NCBI GenBank assembly: GCA_910575275.1
Contig: CAJTEE010000001.1
Span: forward strand, 248,001-312,000
DNA: 64,000 nt
Direction: 5' to 3'
From: Lachnospiraceae bacterium
GTDB taxonomy: Bacteria > Bacillota > Clostridia > Lachnospirales > Lachnospiraceae
The notes under the pieces: model-generated
Seen by the model: only the letters and a program-made list of their open reading frames with translations
The model's database searches: none
What the model was told of the DNA's origin: nothing
Shown here: positions 8,762-16,641 of the stretch, piece by piece
Numbering within the stretch: the stretch's first letter is position 1
How the letters are laid out: every line of letters starts with the position of its first letter
Position numbers and translations under genes: made by a program

Positions 8762-8782
8762 TGCAACTAAAAATTGCAGATA
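8762..8782. promoter_or_regulatory. LysR-type operator dyad upstream of AEC permease
   Basis: TGCAA (8762-8766) and TTGCA (8774-8778) form a perfect inverted repeat with a 7-nt A-rich spacer. ATTGCAGATA at 8773-8782 is identical to the copy at 7591-7600. It lies about 160 bp upstream of the permease start. Confidence 0.5.
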
Positions 8783-8942
8783 GTTTGGCTCACGGAAACA
8801 GGAAAAACATTGTTTTGACTCCCTGTTTTTCCTGTTCGACATTTCACTTTTCATATGATACGGTATCCTAAAATGTAACCGTTCAGATACCTTTCCTGTT
8901 ACCTTAAAATACCTTTATTTTTTGCGCAAAGGAGAATTTTCT

Positions 8943-9884
8943 ATGGACAACTTCCGCGTGGCCTTTAACGCCGTCATTCCATTCTTATGCTATATCTCGT
9001 CCGGGTATCTGGTGAAACAAAAGGGCATGGTGGATGATGCCTTTCTCCAGAAGCTGAATTCCCTTGTCTTTCGCCTCCTATATCCCTTCATGATGTTTTA
9101 CAGCATCTACAAGGCGGATGCCTCCTCGCTTCCGAGGCCCTTTTTCATACTTTTCTGCAGCATCAGCATTCTGGTGGTCGAGGCTGCGGCGCTCCTTGTC
9201 GTACCGAGGATCATCAAGGAAAACTTCCGGCGCGGTGTCATCGTCCAGGCCGCCTACCGCGGCAACTTTGTCCTGTTCGGCCTGCCTCTTGCCCTCTCTC
9301 TGTTCGGCGATGAAGCCTCCTCCATGGCGGCCATCGTCGTGACTATCGTCGCTGCGCTCTATAATACAACCTCCGTATTTATTCTTGAAATGTTCAATAC
9401 GAAGGAAAAGGCTGACCTCAAAGCGACGCTCGTCAATGTAACAAAAAATCCGCTCCTGCGCGGAGCGGTTGTGGGACTTGTCTTTTTCTTTTTAAAGCTC
9501 AGGCTCCCAAAGGGCCTCGTAGAACCGATCGCCGCCTTTTCCAGCATGACGACTCCGCTTGCGCTGTTCATCCTGGGCCGGACTCTGCATTTTGATACCG
9601 TCAAAAACAATTTGAAATACCTGATCCCTACCTTATCGTTTAAAATGGTGCTGATCCCCGCTGCCGTCCTCGCCGTCGCCTACGCCGCCGGGCTCCGCGG
9701 GGTTGAGCTGTTTTTGATCATCGGCATCCACGCGACTCCCATCGCAACTGCCTCCTATCCGATGGCCCAGAACATGGGCGGCGACGGCGAGCTTGCCGGG
9801 CAATTTGTCGTTTTGAGCACCGCCGCCTGCGTCGTGACCTTATTTCTCTGGGTATTTTTTATGAAGACAACGGGTCTGATTTAG
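8943..9884 (+). CDS. AEC-family transporter (auxin efflux carrier/malonate-malate permease type)
   Basis: This 313-residue integral membrane protein has roughly ten hydrophobic segments in the two-repeat AEC arrangement. Visible features are the N-terminal IPFLCYISSGYLVKQKG and the central RGNFVLFGLPLA loop, typical of MdcF-like members that move small carboxylates. The ATG at 8943 has AAAGGAGA upstream; a TTG at 8922 is less likely. It probably imports or exports the acid handled by the minus-strand operon, sharing the LysR-type site described upstream. Transport direction and substrate cannot be read from sequence. Confidence 0.85.
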   Translation: MDNFRVAFNAVIPFLCYISSGYLVKQKGMVDDAFLQKLNSLVFRLLYPFMMFYSIYKADASSLPRPFFILFCSISILVVEAAALLVVPRIIKENFRRGVIVQAAYRGNFVLFGLPLALSLFGDEASSMAAIVVTIVAALYNTTSVFILEMFNTKEKADLKATLVNVTKNPLLRGAVVGLVFFFLKLRLPKGLVEPIAAFSSMTTPLALFILGRTLHFDTVKNNLKYLIPTLSFKMVLIPAAVLAVAYAAGLRGVELFLIIGIHATPIATASYPMAQNMGGDGELAGQFVVLSTAACVVTLFLWVFFMKTTGLI

Positions 9885-9944
9885 TAGTATGTCCTTAAAT
9901 CCTTGTGAAAATAATTGATGAATAGCATAATGGTTGTATCAATA

Positions 9945-10213
9945 TTATTCAGGAATACAGCCATCATCCTCTTTGTGTAATAGCTGTTCAAAAAACATAG
10001 CCAGATTACAATACCGCCGCAAAGAATTTTCTTTGTCCATGATAAACTTCCATGTCTCTCTATAAGTTCCGTGGACAAAAAAGTCTTCCGTTCTTAAAAA
10101 ATCAAGAAAGCTCTCTGGATTTTCCGATACCGCATTGCCGTCTCAAAAACCAGAGCAAGCGCATCTTCATCCGTTGAGCCTTCCACGAGAACCAGAATAA
10201 TCCTCTTAGTCAT
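9945..10213 (-). pseudogene. Decayed TOPRIM-type protein, partner of an AAA ATPase
   Basis: An ATG at 10213, with AGGTGGGAG upstream, opens a frame whose first 33 residues read MTKRIILVLVEGSTDEDAL..., resembling the N-terminus of TOPRIM-fold partners of AAA ATPases (the E and D in VEGSTDED match). Soon after, the match switches to another frame, read from about 10137 to the stop at 9945 (ENPESFLDFLRTEDFF, then ETWKFIMDKENSLRRY). That resembles the C-terminal segment of the same family. The two pieces total about 95 residues against roughly 200 expected, so an internal deletion and frameshift have destroyed the gene. The family assignment is from memory of such pairs. Confidence 0.5.
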
Positions 10214-10457
10214 AGACTCCCACCTTTCCTGCCTCCCTGAGCGCCAGTTCAATCTCAAACAGGCTGGTTTCCTGATTGTAACAGCATACAAGATTGCTGC
10301 ATATGGAAATAATCTTTTTAATCCCGGCAGACTCATGCAAAAGCGGAATTCTGGATTCTCCCCGTATGCTAATCAGCTCAAACTGGACTCCATCGCTGCC
10401 ATCTTCCATCAGTTTACTGAATGGATGATAAATTTCCAGCTCAATTTCAGGAACCAA
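10206..10457 (-). pseudogene. Decayed AAA-type ATPase fragment
   Basis: An 83-residue open stretch contains HESAGIKKIISI, which resembles the region just before the Walker B motif of AAA15/OLD-like ATPases. It then jumps directly to a C-terminal-like tail, EIELALREAGKVGVYD. Walker A, Walker B and most of the protein are absent. The stop overlaps the start of the TOPRIM remnant, the same coupling seen in intact ATPase/TOPRIM defence pairs. No promoter or good start is visible at the 5' side. Likely a relic. Confidence 0.45.
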
Positions 10458-10617
10458 TGATTTTTGTATTAATAATTAACATTTTTTAATTTAGTTTGTT
10501 GGATTGTCTTCAATCAAATCCGTAAAAAGCTGTTGTATTTTTTCTCTTTTTTCTCACTGGCCTTTTCTCCCCCGCTCAGGTATAATAAAACTATCTGAAG
10601 GGGGAGGGGGATTCTTA

Positions 10618-11747
10618 ATGAAGCTGCTGATTTTTCTGTTCTTTGTGGTCTATCTGCTTCTTCTCCTTGTGGAACATCAAAATGCCAAGCGAAACCGCGC
10701 CGCGTTGTCCCATGTCGTCTACGTCAACGGCACGCGGGCAAAATCGAGCATCAGCCGTCTGATCGCCGCCGGGCTTCAGGCCGGCGGATACCGCGTGCTC
10801 TGCAAGACAACCGGGACCGATCCCATGGTCATTCACTGTGACGGCAGAGAGGAATTGCTGACCCGCCGCGGACGGGCCAACATCAGGGAGCAACTGCGCA
10901 TTCTCCGGCAGGCCGCTGCCGAGCGGGCCGAGATTCTTGTCATCGAATGCATGGCAGTCGAGCCCCGGCTTCAGTGGATTTCCCAGCATCGGATGCTGCG
11001 GGCGGACCTTGGCGTCATTACCAACGCCCGCCTGGACCATACCGACCAGATGGGCGATACGCCGGAGGACATATGTCGATCTCTCTGCTCCACCATTCCC
11101 CAAAACGGCGTCGTCTTTACCGCCGATCAAACGCACGCTGCGATCATCCGCGGGGAAGCCGTCCGTCTGGGAAGCGCCTTTGTTCTGGCTTCTCCGGACC
11201 AGCTTCTCCCCGAGGACATTGATTTTTCGGAGAATCTGGCGTTGGCCCTGGCCGTCTGTATGTATCTTCATATCTCCCGCGAAACAGCCCTGGCCGGTAT
11301 GGCGCATTACAGGCGCGACCCGTACGCCCTTTCCGTCCACAGGCTTTCCAATGACACTCTTTTCCTCAACGGCTTCTCCGTCAATGATCCGCAGTCCACG
11401 CATAAGGTCTGGCTGCACTGCAAAAAAAGCTTGCCCTGGAAAACCGCCGTTTTATTCTTCTTATCAACAACCGGCCGGACCGCGGCTGCCGAAGCGAGCA
11501 TATGATCCTTTTGGCAAACTGGCTGTCCCCGGATGAAATCTGGATAACCGGAGCCTTTTCGGGCGTGATGCGCAGGCGTCTGCGAACCGATTTTAAAGAC
11601 CGGATTCCCGTTTCTGCCTTTGGACAGCCAAAAGCGCTTCCCATCAGCCGGCAGGTGCATACCGTCATTTTTGCCGTCGGAAATCTTGCCTGCGGGGGAC
11701 GGAAAATTTTGCAGCTCGTAAGAGAGGAGGAGAGCCATGTATCATGA
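10618..11747 (+). pseudogene. pgsB: Poly-gamma-glutamate synthase PgsB/CapB, frameshifted at an A7 tract
   Basis: The N-terminal frame from ATG 10618 (GGGGGAGGGGG upstream) has a membrane anchor at about residues 2-18. A Mur-ligase-type P-loop variant (NGTRAKSS, residues 37-44), IECMAVEP and NARLDHTDQMG follow. It stays PgsB-like through LNGFSVNDPQST, then closes at 11505. From the A7 run at 11422-11428 a second frame continues with PgsB similarity (KLALENRRFILLINNRPDRG, later FAVGNLACGG) to 11747. One extra A would join both into about 377 residues, the usual PgsB length. PgsB is the ATP-dependent amide ligase that polymerises glutamate. Mutation, sequencing error or slippage could explain the break. 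Confidence 0.85.
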
Positions 11748-12174
11748 GATTGTAATCCTGGGTGTACTATTAAGCATACTTTTCTATGAATTTACTGGCT
11801 ATTCCCCGGCTGGTATGATTGTCGCCGGATATATGGTCCTTTCTCTGCAGACGCCCATGCGGATTGTCTATACGCTCTTAATCGTTCTCCTTACCGTGGC
11901 GCTCGCGCGCCTGTTGTCCCGCTTTATGATTCTCTACGGACGCCGCCTCTTTGCCGTCATGATCCTCCTCTCCTTCCTGCTGGATTTCGCCTTCCGGTGC
12001 CTTCCTTTCCATACGCCCTCTCTCATCGGCAGCCTGATTCCCGGTATCATAGCACAGGATTGCGAAAAACAGGGAATCCTGATTACCCTGCTCTCTCTGG
12101 CAGTGCTGACGGCGATTCTCACTGCCCTCATGCTGTTGGTCGGCCGGCAGCTTTGGCCGGCCGGAGCCTTATGA
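11737..12174 (+). CDS. pgsC: Poly-gamma-glutamate biosynthesis protein PgsC/CapC
   Basis: This 145-residue membrane protein has about four hydrophobic segments and the family N-terminus EIVILGVLLSILFYEFTGYSPAGMIVAGY. The C-terminal half contains PSLIGSLIPGIIAQDCEKQG, typical of PgsC. It overlaps the end of pgsB by 11 bp with GAGGAGGAG just before its ATG, and its stop overlaps the pgsW start. PgsC is the membrane partner of PgsB in polymer synthesis and export. Length is normal and the gene looks intact, which argues against simple decay of the whole pathway. Confidence 0.9.
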   Translation: MYHEIVILGVLLSILFYEFTGYSPAGMIVAGYMVLSLQTPMRIVYTLLIVLLTVALARLLSRFMILYGRRLFAVMILLSFLLDFAFRCLPFHTPSLIGSLIPGIIAQDCEKQGILITLLSLAVLTAILTALMLLVGRQLWPAGAL

Positions 12175-13268
12175 GCAGGCGCGGGCGGATTGCCCTCCTT
12201 TCTGCCTCCCTTCTGCTTGCCGGAATCATTCTCTCTGTTTCTCACGCCTCTGTCGAGGTGCAGCCCTTCTGGGAGCAGCAGCTTGCCGCCAGAAAGCAGA
12301 TGGAGCAATGCATGGTGGCCATCCTCGGCTACCGTGAGGCGCTTTCGATCCCTCTTTCCTCGGAGGATCTCTGCGGTACCGGGCTCATCGGCGAGGAATT
12401 TACTCCGATTACCACCAGCCGGGGAATGCCAGAGGCCAAACGGACCGCCGCCGACCCGGACATGGCCGCCCTGCTCGTCTGCATGCTTTACGAGGCAGGC
12501 ATAAGGCCCGGAGACTGTGTGGGCGCCGGCTTCTCCGGCTCGTTTCCGGGTATCAATCTGGCTGTCCTCTGCGCCTGCGATGCCATGGATGTCAGGCTGA
12601 TCCTCATTTCCTCCGTCGGAGCCTCCTCCTATGGGGCGAATGACCCCCGATTGACCTTTCCGGAAATCATTCACCGCCTTTATCTGGACGGGCTCATTCG
12701 GACCGACAGCGTTCTTGTCACACCGGGAGGCGACTTTGACAACGGAAGGGGCGTTTTGGATGAGGCTCTGTTTGACTCGGTCATGGAGCGGATTGCCGAT
12801 TCGGGTCTTATTGTCCTCCGCGAGCCGGACTATCAAGAGAATCTCGCTGTCCGCAGGGCGGTCTATGAAAAGGCCGGCATCGACGTCTTCATTGCCTCCG
12901 GCGGAAACATCAGCACAACCGGCATCGGCGCCGGCGCGGCCGCCCTGGGGCAGGGCGTCCTGAAACGCCGCATACTTCCCCGGCCGCTGACAAAAGAAAG
13001 CGGGCTTGTTGAAATCTATCTGTTAAACGGGCTTCCTGTCATAAACCTGCTGAATATCCGTCAGATTGCCGCCTCCTATGGCCTCCCCTTTGACCCGCAA
13101 AAACAGGCGGCCCCCATGGAAGCCGCCGTTTACTATCAGACCCGGTATCCGTCTGCTCCCCTGCTTGTGTCCCTGCTCCTTTCCCTTCTGCTTCTCTCTG
13201 CTATTCCCGTAGCAGAAATGCGCCGGAAAAAGCAGGCCTTAGCTTCCCTTGCGAAGCAGCCGGTATAG
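12171..13268 (+). CDS. pgsW: Poly-gamma-glutamate system protein (PgsW type)
   Basis: This protein of about 365 residues has an N-terminal signal-anchor (RIALLSASLLLAGIILSVS), a long extracellular domain with SSVGASSYGANDP, and a C-terminal membrane segment (PLLVSLLLSLLLLSAIPVA). It corresponds to the gamma-glutamate system family found in PgsB/PgsC loci that lack PgsA. The ATG at 12171 overlaps the pgsC stop (ATGA). The 3' end overlaps the convergent response-regulator gene by 30 bp. Its molecular role is not established; a role in export or polymer handling is inferred from context. Confidence 0.8.
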   Translation: MSRRGRIALLSASLLLAGIILSVSHASVEVQPFWEQQLAARKQMEQCMVAILGYREALSIPLSSEDLCGTGLIGEEFTPITTSRGMPEAKRTAADPDMAALLVCMLYEAGIRPGDCVGAGFSGSFPGINLAVLCACDAMDVRLILISSVGASSYGANDPRLTFPEIIHRLYLDGLIRTDSVLVTPGGDFDNGRGVLDEALFDSVMERIADSGLIVLREPDYQENLAVRRAVYEKAGIDVFIASGGNISTTGIGAGAAALGQGVLKRRILPRPLTKESGLVEIYLLNGLPVINLLNIRQIAASYGLPFDPQKQAAPMEAAVYYQTRYPSAPLLVSLLLSLLLLSAIPVAEMRRKKQALASLAKQPV

Positions 13269-13865
13269 GGTCCGCGGCCGCCCCTTTTTATTGCCCTGAT
13301 ACACATACTCGGCCTGCAGAAGCCCCTCCTCTGTCATATACCGCACGTACCGGTAGACACTCTTAACGCTGATTTTGCAGTCCCCGGCAATCGTTTCAAT
13401 CTCCACCGCCGTCTCATACTGCTCCATCTGCTTTACGAGCTTTTCCAGAGTGGCCGCATTGATCCCGGCTGTGCGGTCCGTATAAAACTGTGCCTGGCTG
13501 TGGTATTTTAAATGCGATTCGATTCTGGACAACAGATCAATGGCCCGGATCGGCTTCACGGCAAAATCGTTGGCGCCGGCCTCCTTTACGCGGCGAACCA
13601 CCTCCGGGCTGTCCTCGATTGTCAGCATCACGATCGGGACGGTCCGATTGACCCGCCGTATCATCCGCACCACCTCTGTCCCGTCCTTTTCCGGCATATG
13701 AAAATCCACTAGGAACAAATCAATGTCCCCTCTGTTTAACGCCCTCTGCGCCTCATGATAATCTCTGCAGGCCGCCACCTCAATCTCGGATGCGCGGCAG
13801 ATTTCGGTTATTGTATAAAGAATGTCCTCGTTATCATCCACTGCAGCTATCTTCCATCGTTTCAT
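13239..13865 (-). CDS. Response regulator (CitB/DcuR-like)
   Basis: This 208-residue protein has an N-terminal receiver domain (acidic pair VDDNED, phospho-acceptor Asp54 in LVDFHMP, conserved Lys in FAVKPI). Its C-terminal winged-helix region (ISVKSVYRYVRYMTEEG, then GRPRTLYRL) resembles DctR/CitB regulators. It overlaps the 3' end of the histidine kinase gene by 32 bp, forming a cognate pair. It lies between the synthetic and degradative poly-gamma-glutamate genes, so it probably controls one or both. The target promoters are not known. Confidence 0.85.
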   Translation of the reverse strand: MKRWKIAAVDDNEDILYTITEICRASEIEVAACRDYHEAQRALNRGDIDLFLVDFHMPEKDGTEVVRMIRRVNRTVPIVMLTIEDSPEVVRRVKEAGANDFAVKPIRAIDLLSRIESHLKYHSQAQFYTDRTAGINAATLEKLVKQMEQYETAVEIETIAGDCKISVKSVYRYVRYMTEEGLLQAEYVYQGNKKGRPRTLYRLLRKGS

Positions 13866-15246
13866 CTGTCTGCTCCTTCAAAAAAACATTCACCTTGGTT
13901 CCTTTTTGTACCTCGCTTTCGATTCCGATCGTTCCCCCATGCTTTTCTACCACACTCTTAACGAACGGAAGCCCAAGGCCCGACGAATTTTTTGAGGAAT
14001 ATCCGGAGATCCAGATCGTTTGTTTTTCCTCCTCGCTCATACCCTTCCCGTTATCCGCAACCGTTATGCAGATCCTGTCTCCCGCCCTCTCTGCGCGGAC
14101 AAGAATCTGCGGAGGGCTTTTCTCGCAGCAGGCCGCATAGGCATTATCCAGCACATTCATAAACGCCCGTACCATCCTGGTCCGGTTGACAAGGACCCTG
14201 GCTTCCTTACACCGAAGGCTCCAGTCTATACATGCCGCCATCCTCTCATTGACTGCCGCAAACGACGCCACCTGCCGCAGCAGGGTTTCCACCGTTACGG
14301 CCGTACGGCAGTCCTCCCTCAGTATCTCATTGACCATTTCACTCATCGTGTCGGCCGCCCTGATAATCCGTCCCTGGTATTCGGTCACCTTTTCATCCAC
14401 ACACGCTAGCTGTGACAGGCTGCTGAGGCCGATGATGGTGGTAATCGGCGTCTTTAAGTCATGTACAATATTCTGAATTTCGCCGTAGGTCCGAAGCTCC
14501 ACCATCGCAAGCCGGTTCTGCAGAAGCTGTGCCTGCATCTCCTCCTTTTCCCGATGCACCTGTTTGATATTGTGCTCATCCCGCAAAAGCTTCAGCACGG
14601 CCAAGAACATGACACCTAACAGCGCCAGAATCATCATACAGACCATATTCAGCTCCTTTTGATGCCCCAAAAGCAGACAAAGGTTCCGAAGATCGCTGGA
14701 AACCTCCCCCTGTCCGAATAAAAACGGATTCAGGGGCGCATACGTGTTGAGTACCTGTACAATGACAAACAAAAGCGCCATAATAATAAATTTATCAGCC
14801 GTCTTATCCTGGCACCACTCCTGCTCCAGGACCAGGGTCAGAAACAGGAAAATGCAAAGCGCCGTTCCTCCCAGCGCATAATGCGCCCCGCTTATATGGT
14901 CGATAACCCGAAAGGACAGATAAATTAACGCATAGAACAGAACCACCTTGCTGTATACAAAGCGCCTTTCCCCCTTCTTTACCTGAAGCGCTTCCATGAT
15001 GGTAAAAGAAGAAAAATAAATGCTTGTGGAGCGGATGCTGTTTAAAAGCAGCAGTTTTAAAAACACTACCAGGCTATAATAAAACCGATGCGTATCGGCC
15101 GCCTTTGAGAGAGACTCATAAATTCGGAAGTTATCCGTGTTCATAAAAAAGGGCAAGAGGATCCCGATACAATACAAAAAAATTCCCTGGCGCAGCTTTG
15201 TCTTATCAATCTCTATTGTCCAGCTTTTAAAATCATGTACAGGCAT
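13834..15246 (-). CDS. Membrane sensor histidine kinase
   Basis: The protein of about 470 residues starts with roughly six hydrophobic segments that form a membrane sensor region. A coiled-coil stretch (KQVHREKEEMQAQLLQ) leads into a dimerisation domain with the phospho-acceptor motif VHDLKTPITTI. The HATPase domain shows an N-box (VLDNAYAA), DNGKGMSEEE and SGLGLPFVKSVVEKHGG. The ATG at 15246 has GGAG upstream. No extracellular ligand domain of size is present, so it may sense a membrane-located or transported signal. It pairs with the response regulator. Confidence 0.87.
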   Translation of the reverse strand: MPVHDFKSWTIEIDKTKLRQGIFLYCIGILLPFFMNTDNFRIYESLSKAADTHRFYYSLVVFLKLLLLNSIRSTSIYFSSFTIMEALQVKKGERRFVYSKVVLFYALIYLSFRVIDHISGAHYALGGTALCIFLFLTLVLEQEWCQDKTADKFIIMALLFVIVQVLNTYAPLNPFLFGQGEVSSDLRNLCLLLGHQKELNMVCMMILALLGVMFLAVLKLLRDEHNIKQVHREKEEMQAQLLQNRLAMVELRTYGEIQNIVHDLKTPITTIIGLSSLSQLACVDEKVTEYQGRIIRAADTMSEMVNEILREDCRTAVTVETLLRQVASFAAVNERMAACIDWSLRCKEARVLVNRTRMVRAFMNVLDNAYAACCEKSPPQILVRAERAGDRICITVADNGKGMSEEEKQTIWISGYSSKNSSGLGLPFVKSVVEKHGGTIGIESEVQKGTKVNVFLKEQTDETMEDSCSG

Positions 15247-15281
15247 ACCTTCTCCCACCACTTCTTAAAATATAGGCAAAA

Positions 15282-15310
15282 GGCACCGGCGGCCCGTAAG
15301 CTCCGATGCC
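15282..15310 (-). terminator. Terminator of the ggt-to-aspartoacylase operon
   Basis: GGCACCGG (15282-15289) pairs with CCGATGCC (15303-15310) with one mismatch. On the minus strand it is followed by TTTTG. It lies just after the aspartoacylase-like gene, whose stop is at 15332. Confidence 0.5.
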
Positions 15311-15331
15311 CTGCGTAATGTCAGGAGCAGA

Positions 15332-16462
15332 TCAGTTCAGATACTCCGCAATACTGGAATTGATAAGCTCCGAATAGCGCGGTATATTTTCAATCACGAT
15401 CTCCTTTTCTGGATAGATCTCTCCCATTGCCTGCACATAGCAGAGGACGCCGCTCAAATGTCTGCCCACCCGCTCCTCGATCGGATGACCGTTCTCATCG
15501 TAGGGGACATACAAAAGGTCTGTGGTCGTCCCCAGAAGCTCATAGCACTTGTCCAGGCCGGTGAGCGCCTGCATCTCACTTGTCGCCCCCCGGACTCTCC
15601 CCTGGGTTGCGCCGCTGGTTTCCATTAACAGTGCAAACGTATCCGTATAGTCCCCCAGCTCCCGGTGGGTAAAGCCATGGTAATTTTCGGGCGACGCCTC
15701 CAGCTTGATGTCGATTCCCTCCATCAGCATATACATGAGCCCCCTGGAGGCGATCGGAAGCGCTCTCTGGTGGGCCACGGTCGAGTTATTATTCGGATAC
15801 TCCGGCGAGGCCTCATGAAGATCAACCGTCATGTCAATACGATCCGCCTTAATCAGTTCCGTTATAGCATAGGCCACCTGTTCTGTCAATGTCCCGTCCG
15901 GCCTGCCCGGATACGAGCGGTTTAGGTTTCTCTGCTCGCTTCCGGACAGAGTCTGACCGGAGGCGGCGTGAACATACGTATCCTGGTCCGGCAACTGGTC
16001 GATGGGATTGGTTGCGCGTGAGCCGAAGCGGAAGGCCCTACTCCCGCTCGCCGTATCGAAATGCAGATAAAGCGGGCAGGCATCTCCGGCGTCATTTGCC
16101 GTAAAGCCGCTGTTATTCGCATGCGGAATCACATAGAGCGTCCCTTTTTTTACATCGGCCCTTTCTGCCATGACGATCGCCGCCATATAGCCGGCCGGCT
16201 CGTTTGCATGTGTCCCTCCAAGAACCAGGAGGCTTCCTCCCTCCTCCTCTCCCTGAAAAACATAAATCTCGGTATCTCCTCTTGTCCCCGCCAGCGCCGG
16301 GAGATACTCGCTCAGCATCCGTACCTCCGTGAGCCCCGGCGCGGGTATGATCGTATCCGCCCTTCTCACGGAGAGAAAAATGCTTCCTGCATAGGCGCAG
16401 ATGGCGGCAACCAGTGCAAGCAATATCCCTGTCTGGAGCAGATTCTTTTTCTTTTCACTCAT
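15332..16462 (-). CDS. Aspartoacylase/succinylglutamate desuccinylase-family hydrolase
   Basis: This 376-residue protein has an N-terminal membrane anchor (TGILLALVAAICAYAGSIF) placing the enzyme outside the cell. The zinc-carboxypeptidase-like fold shows GGTHANEPAG (His and Glu ligands), NRSYPG with the preceding NLN, and VDLHEASP (third His ligand and Glu). The family removes acyl groups from amino acids or cleaves gamma-linked glutamate peptides. As the last large gene of a Ggt/lipoprotein/permease operon beside pgsBCW, it may trim poly-gamma-glutamate or released fragments. That function is inference; the family and topology are clear. Confidence 0.75.
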   Translation of the reverse strand: MSEKKKNLLQTGILLALVAAICAYAGSIFLSVRRADTIIPAPGLTEVRMLSEYLPALAGTRGDTEIYVFQGEEEGGSLLVLGGTHANEPAGYMAAIVMAERADVKKGTLYVIPHANNSGFTANDAGDACPLYLHFDTASGSRAFRFGSRATNPIDQLPDQDTYVHAASGQTLSGSEQRNLNRSYPGRPDGTLTEQVAYAITELIKADRIDMTVDLHEASPEYPNNNSTVAHQRALPIASRGLMYMLMEGIDIKLEASPENYHGFTHRELGDYTDTFALLMETSGATQGRVRGATSEMQALTGLDKCYELLGTTTDLLYVPYDENGHPIEERVGRHLSGVLCYVQAMGEIYPEKEIVIENIPRYSELINSSIAEYLN

Positions 16463-16478
16463 TTCAAAAACCTTCCTC

Positions 16479-16625
16479 CTATTTAATTAACAGCACGCGG
16501 AGAAGCAAAGGAATCGTCACCAGCGCACAGGCCGCCTTGTTTTTGAAACCCGGTTCCCGGTACATTTCCCACATTTCCAGGACCAGAATCAACAAAATAA
16601 TCAACCAGTAAACAATGGTAAGCAT
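16479..16625 (-). CDS. Small membrane protein (48 aa)
   Basis: ATG 16625 is preceded by AAAGGAGAATCTGT, a strong ribosome site. The 48-residue product has two hydrophobic segments (VYWLIILLILVLEMW and ACALVTIPLLLRVLLI) separated by a charged loop. It lies directly between the TRAP-type permease (ends 16642) and the hydrolase (starts 16462), in the same orientation with 16-nt gaps on either side. It may be a small accessory subunit of the transporter; no family was recognised. Confidence 0.6.
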   Translation of the reverse strand: MLTIVYWLIILLILVLEMWEMYREPGFKNKAACALVTIPLLLRVLLIK

Positions 16626-16641
16626 ACAGATTCTCCTTTCC

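Noticed and set aside
11934-12836. Minus-strand 300-codon open frame over pgsC and pgsW
   Set aside because: Antisense to coupled genes with recognised families; composition is that of a reverse-strand shadow.
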